A stretch of DNA of 46,669 bases from Leptolinea sp. UBA5366 (GTDB taxonomy: Bacteria; Chloroflexota; Anaerolineae; Anaerolineales; Anaerolineaceae), in the NCBI GenBank assembly GCA_002407845.1, contig DHPK01000032.1, forward strand, positions 55,843 to 102,511, in the 5' to 3' direction. Under the pieces are notes generated by a model, which saw only the letters and a list, made by a program, of their open reading frames with translations, was not told the origin of the DNA and searched no databases. The position numbers were made by a program, and so were the translations under genes. This document shows positions 10,696 to 18,219 of this stretch, one piece after another. The stretch's first letter is position 1, and each line of letters begins with the position of its first letter.

Positions 10696-11562
10696 ATGTC
10701 TGAATTAAAGCTCAAATCTAAGCTCACGCTCATCTCTGGCGGATCAAGCGGGATCGGCCTGGCAATGGCTCATCAAGTTTTTCAGGAAGGATCATCGCTC
10801 ATCCTGATCGCCCGAGATTCTGAGAAACTAGCAGCCGCAAAAGCTGATCTGATTCAAGAAAAGGTTCTTCCGGATCAATTTGTCGAAACTCTTTCGGTGG
10901 ACATGCGGAATTTTGCTGACCTTGAAAAGAGCCTGCGCCCGTTGCTCTCCCAAACAAGTGTACCGGACTATGCCATGCATTCCGCAGGCGTGGTCCATCC
11001 TGCCATCTTTGAAGAGCTGAGCGTTGAACAGTTCCATTGGATGATGGACACAAACTATTTCGCAGCAGTCAACCTGTTTCAAATCATCGTCCCGCTGATG
11101 AAAGAACGCCGCTCAGGACACATTATCGCCATGGGGTCAGCATCCTCTTTCATTTCAATCTGGGGCTATACCGCATACAGCGGATCAAAATATGCAATCC
11201 GCGGCTTGATGGAGGGACTGCGCTCTGAGCTGAAACCCTATAACGTGTTTGCCTCAATCGTCTTTCCGCCTGACACAGACACGCCGCAGCTTGCTTACGA
11301 AAACCAATTTAAACCCGAAATAACCAAACATATTAGCGGAACGATCAAACCGCTCCCCGCGGAATTTGTCGCAAAAAAGATTTTTCAGGGAGTAATGAAA
11401 AAACAATATCAGATCATCCCTGACAGTGATACGAAATTGACCTATACGGGAGCACACCTGCTGGGCACATGGATGTTCAAAATTTTAGACATCGTTACTA
11501 ACCAGGCGATCCGGCGTTATGGACTGCCCCCCGTTAATCCAAAGCAAAAGGACCTCAAATGA
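10696..11562 (+). CDS. Short-chain dehydrogenase, 3-ketodihydrosphingosine reductase-like
   Basis: NAD(P)-dependent short-chain dehydrogenase of 288 residues. The Rossmann motif SGGSSGIG lies near the N-terminus and the catalytic residues are the Ser in MGSASSF and the Tyr/Lys of YSGSK. The later sequence FPPDTDTPQLAYENQFKPE followed by a KHISG stretch closely resembles the loop that marks eukaryotic 3-ketodihydrosphingosine reductase (KDSR), and the C-terminus continues with a hydrophobic KDSR-like tail. Family knowledge therefore suggests reduction of a 3-keto long-chain base or another long-chain keto-lipid. No serine palmitoyltransferase is in the window, so the lipid role is inference. 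It overlaps argF by ATGA. Confidence 0.75.
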   Translation: MSELKLKSKLTLISGGSSGIGLAMAHQVFQEGSSLILIARDSEKLAAAKADLIQEKVLPDQFVETLSVDMRNFADLEKSLRPLLSQTSVPDYAMHSAGVVHPAIFEELSVEQFHWMMDTNYFAAVNLFQIIVPLMKERRSGHIIAMGSASSFISIWGYTAYSGSKYAIRGLMEGLRSELKPYNVFASIVFPPDTDTPQLAYENQFKPEITKHISGTIKPLPAEFVAKKIFQGVMKKQYQIIPDSDTKLTYTGAHLLGTWMFKILDIVTNQAIRRYGLPPVNPKQKDLK

Positions 11563-12488
11563 AGAATACCAACTTTTTATCCATATCTGATTTTTCAGAA
11601 GCTGATTTGACTCACATTCTTGACACTGCCATCACGCTCAAAAAAGAACTCCGTGCAGGCGGGAATAAGCCGATCTTGCAGGGCAAAAGCATGGCGCTGA
11701 TTTTCCAAAAGCCCTCGCTGCGGACGCGTGTCAGCTTCGAAATGGGGATGCATCAGCTGGGCGGATATGCTTTTTATCTGTCTCCTGACGAAATTGGATT
11801 GGGGAAACGAGAAGCGGTTAAAGACGTTGCGCAGGTTCTCGCCGGCTTTGTGGATGCAATCATGGCACGTGTGTTCCAGCATCAGCATCTGGTTGAATTA
11901 GCTGAATATTCGAAACTGCCGGTCATCAATGGCTTGTCCGATTACAGCCATCCCTGCCAGGCTATGGCGGATGCGCTGACAATCATTGAGGAATTCGGCA
12001 CCATGAAAGGGATCAATATCGCATACATCGGCGATGGTAATAATGTTGCTGTTTCTTTGATGGAAATTGCTGCAAAATTAGGCGCGAATTTCGCGATTGC
12101 CAACCCGGCAGGCTATGACATCCCTCAAACTGACATTGAACGCGCACGCATGTTCGCGGGTGTCAGCGGCAGCCAGCTGCGATTCTCGAATGACCCCTTC
12201 GAAAGCGTCAAGGGAGCTAACGTGATCTATACGGACACCTGGATCAGCATGGGACAGGAAGCTGAAACAGAGAAACGGGTTCAAATTTTTAAGGATTATC
12301 AAGTTAATCAGGGACTGGTTGACGCCGCCGCTAAAGATGTCATCGTCATGCACTGTCTGCCCTCGCACCGCGGGCAGGAGATTACAGACGAAGTTCAGGA
12401 CGGTCCGCGTTCCCGCGTTTTTCCGCAGGCTCACAACCGCCTTCACGCACAAAAAGGCGTTATGGCATGCCTGTTAGCCGATATGTAA
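11559..12488 (+). CDS. argF: Ornithine carbamoyltransferase
   Basis: Transfers the carbamoyl group from carbamoyl phosphate to ornithine to give citrulline in arginine synthesis; cytoplasmic, normally trimeric. The 309-residue length is typical. The carbamoyl-phosphate motif reads SLRTR where many family members have STRTR. HPCQAMADALT and the ornithine-site HCLPSHRG motif are present. AAAGGA lies six bases before the ATG, and the start overlaps the upstream reductase stop. No other arginine genes are nearby, so the operon placement is odd. A strong terminator follows. Confidence 0.93.
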   Translation: MKNTNFLSISDFSEADLTHILDTAITLKKELRAGGNKPILQGKSMALIFQKPSLRTRVSFEMGMHQLGGYAFYLSPDEIGLGKREAVKDVAQVLAGFVDAIMARVFQHQHLVELAEYSKLPVINGLSDYSHPCQAMADALTIIEEFGTMKGINIAYIGDGNNVAVSLMEIAAKLGANFAIANPAGYDIPQTDIERARMFAGVSGSQLRFSNDPFESVKGANVIYTDTWISMGQEAETEKRVQIFKDYQVNQGLVDAAAKDVIVMHCLPSHRGQEITDEVQDGPRSRVFPQAHNRLHAQKGVMACLLADM

Positions 12489-12509
12489 ATATATACTTTT
12501 GAGGATTTC

Positions 12510-12542
12510 AAAGAGGGTTACGGAAATTTCGTAACCCTCTTT
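12510..12542 (+). terminator. Strong bidirectional terminator between argF and yggT
   Basis: A 13-bp perfect stem (12510-12522 with 12530-12542), 7-base loop, flanked by T-rich sequence on the plus side and A-rich sequence at the other edge. It sits between convergent genes and should stop transcripts from both sides. Confidence 0.9.
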
Positions 12543-12618
12543 TTATTGCTTTCGAAAATACAGGAATTCAGCCGAATTCTTTTCTCCCCGTTAATTTGGC
12601 ATGAATGGATTTCAACGC

Positions 12619-12870
12619 TTAGAAAACTGATTTAACGGCGGAATCCAAAAATTGCAGCAACAGCATCAGGATAAAGGGACTGAAGTCGATCATGCCGGTA
12701 TTCGGCATGATCCGGCGGATCGGATCCAAAAACCGATTGACGATGTCATCCACAAACATGCGAAATCGATTGTAAGGCGGGACAAACCAGGACATCACGA
12801 TGTAAACCAACAGTAATGCCTGCATAATACTTACAAATGTAGAAACCAAAATAACGAAAAATCTGTTCAT
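12619..12870 (-). CDS. yggT: YggT-family membrane protein
   Basis: Small membrane protein of 83 residues with a hydrophobic segment at each end and a central loop containing NRFLDPIRRIMPNTGMIDFSP. The PIRR and DFSP elements define the YggT (DUF167-neighbour) family. YggT proteins occur beside yggS in many bacteria, including the Gram-positive division cluster, but their function is unsettled. The start overlaps the yggS stop by ATGA, and it is the last gene of the smpB-to-yggT run. Confidence 0.88.
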   Translation of the reverse strand: MNRFFVILVSTFVSIMQALLLVYIVMSWFVPPYNRFRMFVDDIVNRFLDPIRRIMPNTGMIDFSPFILMLLLQFLDSAVKSVF

Positions 12871-13601
12871 ATTTGCTCATCTTTCTCGCGAGGTCCGGTC
12901 AGCGCAGTGCCGATTCTGACAATTGTCGCCCCTTCCTCGATTGCAATGCGATAATCCGAACTGGTACCCATTGACAAATCTGTCAACTGATACCCATATT
13001 TTTGATTGAGAGTCTCGAAAATATTTCTTAATTGAATGAAATATTTTCGGTTTTCTTCACCATTTTCAGTAAAGGGCGGCAGGCTCATGATTCCCTTGAC
13101 GTTGAGATACTCCAGATTCTGAATCAACTCGCCGTCTTTCATCAGCTGACCGGGAATTTTCCCGTCCATGCAAGGCCAACCGGCTTTGCTATCTTCGTCC
13201 GCGACATTCAGCTCAAGAAAAACATCCATCCTCTTGTCGATCCGTTTTAATTCGCCATTTAGCTTTTGCGCAATCTTCAACCGGTCGAGGGAATGATATT
13301 CCGCAAAGTTTTCGGCAACGATCCGGGTTTTCCGGCTTTGGAGCTGACCAATCATACAAAGTTTCACCCGATCCCTCAGCAAGTTGAATGTTTCCATTTT
13401 TTCAAGCGTCTCATCCGGATAATTTTCACCTATATAGCGGATGCCCAAATCAGCCAATTGCTGGATAACCGCGCTGGATTTCTTTTTTGTAACAGCCATC
13501 AAAGTGATCTCTGAAGGCTGTCTGCCGCTGGTTCGAGCAGCTTGAGCGATTGATTCTTGAATGCTTTCCAAATTGGTTTTTATTTTTCCTGTGTCAATCA
13601 T
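12867..13601 (-). CDS. yggS: YggS-family pyridoxal phosphate homeostasis protein
   Basis: Single-domain PLP-binding protein with an alanine-racemase-like TIM barrel, 244 residues. It is thought to buffer free pyridoxal phosphate and has no known catalytic activity. The PLP lysine lies in LMAVTKKKS, and the IGENYPDE, HSLDR, GIMSLPP and LSMGTSSDYRIAIEEGAT stretches correspond to the IGENYVQE, MGLM and LSMGMSxD motifs of the family. It follows pgeF by one base and overlaps yggT. Confidence 0.92.
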   Translation of the reverse strand: MIDTGKIKTNLESIQESIAQAARTSGRQPSEITLMAVTKKKSSAVIQQLADLGIRYIGENYPDETLEKMETFNLLRDRVKLCMIGQLQSRKTRIVAENFAEYHSLDRLKIAQKLNGELKRIDKRMDVFLELNVADEDSKAGWPCMDGKIPGQLMKDGELIQNLEYLNVKGIMSLPPFTENGEENRKYFIQLRNIFETLNQKYGYQLTDLSMGTSSDYRIAIEEGATIVRIGTALTGPREKDEQI

Positions 13602-13602
13602 C

Positions 13603-14391
13603 TTATTCAGCCATCGATATTAAAACACCGAACCGACCGGTTTTTCCCTGATCGCCCCGATGCGAGAACCAATCCTGTTTATTGCATACTGTGCAGACTT
13701 CCATGACTTCTATTTCCCGAACGCCGGCATCTGCCAATGTCAGTCGGTTGGCTTCCCATAAATTAAACATGATTTTATCAGGATGATCCGCACGGATTTG
13801 ATCGAGAACCTTTGGAAATGCCTTTATGAATTGATCTGCAACATCCTGTTTCACTTCAAAATGATCTGGACCAATCGAGGGACCGATCCCTGCGATGATA
13901 TTCGCTGGATCGCTGCCGTATACTTTTGTCATATTTCCGACTGCTGCTGCTCCGATTTTCTTCACTGTCCCCATCCAACCAGCATGATATACTCCGGCTA
14001 TACGCAATTTTCGATCATAGAGCAAAACAGGAACGCAATCGCCAAAACGCATGACCAAAGTGACGTCAGCTTTATCCGTTAGCAGGGCATCACAGCGGAT
14101 GGTGCGGCTGCGGACATCGCGCGGACGATCTACGCAGATGGTAGTCGCCGAATGCACTTGCCATCCGTCATAGCGCGAACTCAGATCCAAACCAAAGCAA
14201 TCAAACATCCACGTGAGGTTTTCAATCACATTTTCATTAGTGTCGCCGACCGTTGTTGCCATGTTCAAACTGTTAAAAGGAGCGGGGCTGACGCCACCAT
14301 GCCTGGTAAAGAAGCCATGTTTGATGCCCAGTTGGTTGAAAGATTCAAACTGATAATACTTGAGACTGTTTCTCTCAATAATTAGCGTCAT
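13603..14391 (-). CDS. pgeF: PgeF/YfiH-type peptidoglycan editing factor (multicopper oxidase-like)
   Basis: Member of the DUF152/laccase-domain family. Studied proteins act as purine nucleoside phosphorylase/deaminases or remove mis-incorporated residues from peptidoglycan precursors. Its 262 residues show FTRHGGVS, WQVHSA, GDCVPVLLYD, HAGWMG and IGPSIG. The zinc/copper ligands (His of QVH, Cys of GDC, His of HAGW) are intact, but the usual HAGWRG motif has Met in place of Arg. AAAGGA lies eight bases before the ATG. It overlaps the DUF2085 gene by 17 bp and precedes yggS, a frequent pairing. Confidence 0.88.
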   Translation of the reverse strand: MTLIIERNSLKYYQFESFNQLGIKHGFFTRHGGVSPAPFNSLNMATTVGDTNENVIENLTWMFDCFGLDLSSRYDGWQVHSATTICVDRPRDVRSRTIRCDALLTDKADVTLVMRFGDCVPVLLYDRKLRIAGVYHAGWMGTVKKIGAAAVGNMTKVYGSDPANIIAGIGPSIGPDHFEVKQDVADQFIKAFPKVLDQIRADHPDKIMFNLWEANRLTLADAGVREIEVMEVCTVCNKQDWFSHRGDQGKTGRFGVLISMAE

Positions 14392-15064
14392 CGGAGCTTT
14401 CCTTTATTTTTTGATGAAGCCAGGGAAACAAAAACCAGGCAGTCATGAATCCGAACATCCCGCCAGTTAATACCCGCAGCGCCGGTGTGCTTTCGCGGCT
14501 GGTGAATAGCGCGGGAAAAAGCGAACTGAAAAGCTGGGAAAATCCATCTAATGCCATCGGAATCAGTCCTAATATAATCCAGAGTGACCAGTGCAGGCGC
14601 GGCAGCCGGTAATTCGTCAGCATGAATAGAATGCAGAAAAGCGCTATCGCCAGATAAATCGCGATATCCCGCTGACATAAGGCTGTTTTATATCCCATTT
14701 CAGCGTTGCCGACAAATGCCTTTGCTTCAGTAAACCGCATTTGATAGGTATGAACCGCCTCTTCAAAAGACAACATCCCGTTGATGCCAGCCTCTGCCAG
14801 CGGATAATATGCCTGGCTGCCGAATAAAAAAAAGGATCGATAAGGCAGCTGGTGGCAAAAAAGAAAAAAGAAAGAATAGATCAATTTTGCAGGCGTCTGC
14901 ATATTCCAATGCATTAAAACGGGCGCTAAAAAAGACAGCCCGACGAAAACCAGAAAGACAAGTGCAAAAATCAGCAAATAGAATCGGTTGAAAAATTGTG
15001 TCAGTTTATCAGGCTTCATGGGTTTCTCAGAGTCCGGCATTGACTTCCAAACGGTTGGAGTCAT
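14375..15064 (-). CDS. DUF2085 membrane protein
   Basis: Integral membrane protein of about 229 residues with roughly four hydrophobic segments. The DUF2085 signatures are visible: FCHQLPYRSFFLFG, a CQRDIAIYLAI segment, GLIPMALDGFSQL and STPALRVLTGGMFG. Conserved Cys and His residues in CHQLPYRS and CQRD suggest metal or redox chemistry, but the family has no established function. The start is uncertain: ATG 15064 gives the longest protein, while ATG 15040 has GGAAG four bases upstream. It lies 13 bp after the L,D-transpeptidase gene. Confidence 0.85.
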   Translation of the reverse strand: MTPTVWKSMPDSEKPMKPDKLTQFFNRFYLLIFALVFLVFVGLSFLAPVLMHWNMQTPAKLIYSFFFLFCHQLPYRSFFLFGSQAYYPLAEAGINGMLSFEEAVHTYQMRFTEAKAFVGNAEMGYKTALCQRDIAIYLAIALFCILFMLTNYRLPRLHWSLWIILGLIPMALDGFSQLFSSLFPALFTSRESTPALRVLTGGMFGFMTAWFLFPWLHQKIKESSDDANY

Positions 15065-15077
15065 GCCGGTCTCTTTA

Positions 15078-16190
15078 TTAATTTTTTACCTCAATTAACG
15101 TCCCGACATTGCCGGACACAGTAATGTCGCCCGGATCCAGTCCGATTTCAGGCTTTACCCATCGCCATACCCATTTGGCATCGTCCGGACGGCAATTGAC
15201 ACAGCCGTGAGAACGCGGAGTTCCATAAGCGTTGTGCCAGAACACACCATGAATGGATGCTCCGCTGTTGGAAAACAAGACATTCCAGGGCACGCCCGGC
15301 GTGTCCCAGCCGGAGCCGGTCAGGCTTCCCGACATGTGCATTGAAATTGATTTCCGCCATGGGTAATGGTTTCCGGTCGGCGTTGTGTAGTTGCTCGATA
15401 GCTGCCCATCCAAGCCATACATTGCGCCTGTCGAAACACGGCAGAAAAAGACTTCGACATTATTTTCATAGGCGGTCAGCGTCTGATAAGTCAGGTTGAC
15501 AAAAATCCGCTTATCTTGGACTTCCGGGCTAATCGGAGCAATCTCCTCTTCGGTGATTCGGCGGATGGCGCGCGCATCAGCATAAACGATATCGCCGTAG
15601 GTGCCATAAAGCTCATTCGCACGGTAAAGGGTCGTCCCGTTCGAAGCTTCTTTAATCTCATCGATCCAAAACACCTGATCATAATAAAGCTTAGGATTAA
15701 AATCTTTGATCGACTGATACCAGGGAGAAACCGGTTCTTTGCCAAAGATCAAGTTGACGTAGGGCACAGTCACCACGCCCCAAAAGCCTTTTCCCATGCT
15801 TGTTTCGGGTAAAACTGTTTCCGGGATGTTCGGTTCATTCTTTACGAGCTGAACCCCTGGAGAATACACATACCCGTAAGGTGTCTCAAACCAGGTCGCA
15901 TTATAGGTTCCTGCTGGCGGTTTTCCGACAACTTCCCGGTAAACCGGAAAGAGATAATTTTCATAAACGCTTTTATTGATTTCCGCTTCGGCTTCAGGAC
16001 GAACGCGAAAATTCATGATCCCGCCCAGGCAGTTACGTCCAATAAACTGGGAATCAGGAAAACTGTCCAGCTGTGGAATCGGCGAGTAATACGAGCTGAC
16101 ATTTTTAGGAAGCATCAGCATTCCGCCGGATACCGCAGCGATTTTCAGAAACTCGCGCCTTGATATCGGTTTTCTGTCTGAATCACTCAT
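15078..16190 (-). CDS. Tat-exported L,D-transpeptidase (YkuD domain)
   Basis: Cell-wall cross-linking enzyme of 370 residues that acts outside the membrane. The N-terminus has a twin-arginine signal (SRREFLK, Arg11-Arg12) and a short hydrophobic segment. About residues 228-365 form the YkuD domain, with His314 and the catalytic S327-H-G-C330-x-N motif. The region between (about 40-225) contains SH3-like repeats that may bind wall. ATG 16190 overlaps the smpB stop by 8 bp and places the twin-arginine motif properly; a longer reading frame to 16280 runs inside smpB. Tat export of a Cys enzyme implies folding before export. Confidence 0.88.
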   Translation of the reverse strand: MSDSDRKPISRREFLKIAAVSGGMLMLPKNVSSYYSPIPQLDSFPDSQFIGRNCLGGIMNFRVRPEAEAEINKSVYENYLFPVYREVVGKPPAGTYNATWFETPYGYVYSPGVQLVKNEPNIPETVLPETSMGKGFWGVVTVPYVNLIFGKEPVSPWYQSIKDFNPKLYYDQVFWIDEIKEASNGTTLYRANELYGTYGDIVYADARAIRRITEEEIAPISPEVQDKRIFVNLTYQTLTAYENNVEVFFCRVSTGAMYGLDGQLSSNYTTPTGNHYPWRKSISMHMSGSLTGSGWDTPGVPWNVLFSNSGASIHGVFWHNAYGTPRSHGCVNCRPDDAKWVWRWVKPEIGLDPGDITVSGNVGTLIEVKN

Positions 16191-16629
16191 TTTTTCTCGC
16201 TTTTTCTCTTTCAGCATCGCGCTTCGCAATACTTTCACGTTTATCGTAAAGTTTTTTTCCTTTTGCGATACCGATTTCAACTTTTGCTAACCCATGGCTC
16301 AAATAAACTTTTGTCGGGATGATGGTCATCCCTTTCAGTCGAACCTCGTTCCACATCGTCCTGATCTCGCGTTTATTGAGCAGCAACCGCCGCGGACGCA
16401 TCGGATTGTGATTGAAGCGGCTGGCAGGGTCATAGGGGGAAATGTGGGCATTAACCAGCCAAGCTTCCTTGCCATTTTCAATCTGCACATAAGCTTCGTT
16501 CAAGCTGATTTGACCCGAACGGACAGATTTTATTTCAGTTCCCTGCAAGGCAATTCCTGCTTCGAACGACTCGAGGATAAAGTATTCGAATCTTGCTTTT
16601 CGATTTGTTGCGACAATCTTTTCACCCAT
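16183..16629 (-). CDS. smpB: SsrA-binding protein SmpB
   Basis: Partner of tmRNA in trans-translation, rescuing stalled ribosomes. The 148-residue length is typical. Motifs include the N-terminal NRKARFEYFILESFEAGI, LQGTEIKSVRSGQ, the NAHISPYDPASRFNHNP region, the ...MTIIPTKVYLSHGLAKVEIG segment and the basic C-terminal tail (GKKLYDKRESIAKRDAE) that enters the mRNA channel. A TAAAAT box lies six bases before the ATG, with no Shine-Dalgarno, so a leaderless mRNA is likely. I looked for ssrA in the adjacent gap (16630-16811) and found nothing tmRNA-like. Confidence 0.96.
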   Translation of the reverse strand: MGEKIVATNRKARFEYFILESFEAGIALQGTEIKSVRSGQISLNEAYVQIENGKEAWLVNAHISPYDPASRFNHNPMRPRRLLLNKREIRTMWNEVRLKGMTIIPTKVYLSHGLAKVEIGIAKGKKLYDKRESIAKRDAEREKARKNE

Positions 16630-16635
16630 GTCGCA

Positions 16636-16641
16636 ATTTTA
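16636..16641 (-). promoter_or_regulatory. Extended -10 promoter of the smpB operon, predicted leaderless
   Basis: On the minus strand TGCTAAAAT (extended -10) ends six bases before the smpB ATG, so transcription should begin at or next to the A of the start codon. No -35 box is apparent, which the extended -10 could offset. Confidence 0.5.
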
Positions 16642-16741
16642 GCATAAAGTCCACTGCCATTCGGCGGGAGTAACAGATTTCTAACAAACATCTATAGTAA
16701 ATTCTGATAGACTATCTGGGTTATAGGAACCACTTAAATAG

Positions 16742-16773
16742 CAAGAGGCTGGAGAATAATCTCCAGCCTCTTG
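16742..16773 (-). terminator. Hairpin terminator of the mgl operon
   Basis: A 14-bp perfect stem (16742-16755 with 16760-16773) and a 4-base loop. It lies downstream of the small gene at 16812-17006. The T run after it is weak (TTGCTATTT on the minus strand), but the stem is long and GC-rich at its core. It also isolates the divergent smpB promoter. Confidence 0.75.
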
Positions 16774-16811
16774 TACTGTGTAATTAATAAAGTCTTTACT
16801 TGATTGCAGCC

Positions 16812-17006
16812 TCAGGCAAATAACGATCCAAACAAAGTCAATCCTATTATCAGGACGATTAAGATCAGGATCAGCCGATCAAGCGTTTCAACGGAAATCT
16901 TTATGCGGTCATACAAGTTGTATCGTTTCCGCCGCTCAATAAAGCTTTGACTGATCTTTTCTTCTCTGGTTCGGTTATCCTGATTTTCGCTCACAGGTAT
17001 CTGCAT
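16812..17006 (-). CDS. Small single-span membrane protein after mglC, function unknown
   Basis: Sixty-four residues: a charged N-terminal half with basic clusters (RTREEKISQSFIERRKRY) and one transmembrane helix at about residues 44-62, rich in Ile and Leu. I do not recognise the family. It starts eight bases after the mglC stop and lies before the operon's terminator, so it is likely to be co-transcribed with the importer. The start is uncertain: GGAG directly abuts the ATG, too close to serve it. An accessory membrane peptide of the importer is possible but is only inference. Confidence 0.6.
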   Translation of the reverse strand: MQIPVSENQDNRTREEKISQSFIERRKRYNLYDRIKISVETLDRLILILIVLIIGLTLFGSLFA

Positions 17007-17014
17007 CTCCAGCG

Positions 17015-18205
17015 TTACTTCTTCTTGATATATTTACGGACATCGATCGACACAGCTAAAATGATGATCAAGCCCTTGATAATATATTGAAGATAAGCAT
17101 TGACGTTCAGGTAATAGAGCGAATAGTTGATAACCTGCAAGATGATCACCCCGATAATGACGCCGGGGATCGTGCCAACTCCGCCCGAAAAACTCACACC
17201 TCCGATAACGCATCCGGATATGGCATCCAACTCATAGTTTAGACCGGTATTGGTCGTCACCGACTGGATCCGTCCAGCCTCCAGATAAGCCGCAATGCCG
17301 TAGAGCACTCCGGAAATCAGGTACACCTGCATAATCGTCTTGACGATATTCACCCCAGAAACTTCAGCTGCTTCAGGATTTCCGCCAATTGCAAACATGT
17401 TTTTACCAAGTGTCGTTTTATTCCAGATAATGTACATCACGACCGAGCAAAGCGCGAAATAGATCACCAGATAAGGGATGTTCAGCGAATCATTGATCGG
17501 AATTGATCCATTCACCAGTTTGATAAATTGTGAGTCGAGCGATGCCAGCGGCTGTGCGCCGCCTTTCTGACTGTCAATATATATACAGGTCGCGCCATAG
17601 GCAATAAGCTGAGAGCCCAGCGAAATAATGAACGCGTGCAGATGCAGTTTCGCGACGCCAAACCCGTTCAGCAGACTGAAGGCCACGCCGACGATGATGG
17701 AAAATAACAGCGGCAGCCAGATGGTCATCGTCCCGCTCGAGAACAGGTAATAGAGCCCGGTCGCGATGGTCGTAACCAGCGGAATCCAAAATTGGAAACT
17801 GCCAGTCTTCCGGTAGACCAGAATCGTCCCGATCAAACCGGCTGCTAATGCGATGATGAAAGGAACCCATTTCGGCATGATTTCTTGAATCTGAGGGTAC
17901 ATCCTTGAGGCGTAAGTCACAGATTGCAGCATGGATGCAGAAACCGCTGCGCAGGCGCCCAGGATCCGGCCAGCAGACAGGTCCGTCCCGGCAAAAACGA
18001 TCAGCCCAGCAACACCTAAAGCAAGAATGCCGCGCGTGGAAGCCTGAGAGAGGATCTTGATCAGATTTTTTGGAGAAACAAAGCTGGGTTCAATGATGAT
18101 CACAACCAAAATCATGATCCCTAGAATGATGTATAAGGCATAATTTAATAACGTATCCGCCAGATTTGCCCATTTCTTGTCTTTTACTTGGATAGAAGAT
18201 TCCAT
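17015..18205 (-). CDS. mglC: Galactose/glucose-type ABC importer permease MglC
   Basis: Permease of the BPD_transp_2 (AraH/RbsC/MglC) family, 396 residues with about ten hydrophobic segments. The cytoplasmic loop GGNPEAAEVSGVNIVKT contacts the ATPase, and the conserved LNGFGVAKLHLHAFIISLG segment and ISGCVIGGVSFSGGVGT loop are present. It is longer than many RbsC proteins because of an extra hydrophobic pair near residues 110-165. GGGAGGA lies six bases before the ATG. It follows mglA by 14 bp. The likely substrate is galactose or glucose, judged from the binding protein. Confidence 0.9.
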   Translation of the reverse strand: MESSIQVKDKKWANLADTLLNYALYIILGIMILVVIIIEPSFVSPKNLIKILSQASTRGILALGVAGLIVFAGTDLSAGRILGACAAVSASMLQSVTYASRMYPQIQEIMPKWVPFIIALAAGLIGTILVYRKTGSFQFWIPLVTTIATGLYYLFSSGTMTIWLPLLFSIIVGVAFSLLNGFGVAKLHLHAFIISLGSQLIAYGATCIYIDSQKGGAQPLASLDSQFIKLVNGSIPINDSLNIPYLVIYFALCSVVMYIIWNKTTLGKNMFAIGGNPEAAEVSGVNIVKTIMQVYLISGVLYGIAAYLEAGRIQSVTTNTGLNYELDAISGCVIGGVSFSGGVGTIPGVIIGVIILQVINYSLYYLNVNAYLQYIIKGLIIILAVSIDVRKYIKKK

Positions 18206-18219
18206 TTACAATCCTCCCG

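Noticed and set aside
14388..14678. Open frame of 96 codons on the minus strand
   Set aside because: It lies wholly inside the DUF2085 gene on the same strand in another frame and has no recognisable domain or ribosome-binding site.
16630..16811. Possible ssrA (tmRNA) beside smpB
   Set aside because: The gap has only a terminator hairpin and AT-rich sequence; no tRNA-like ends or tag-peptide frame can be found.
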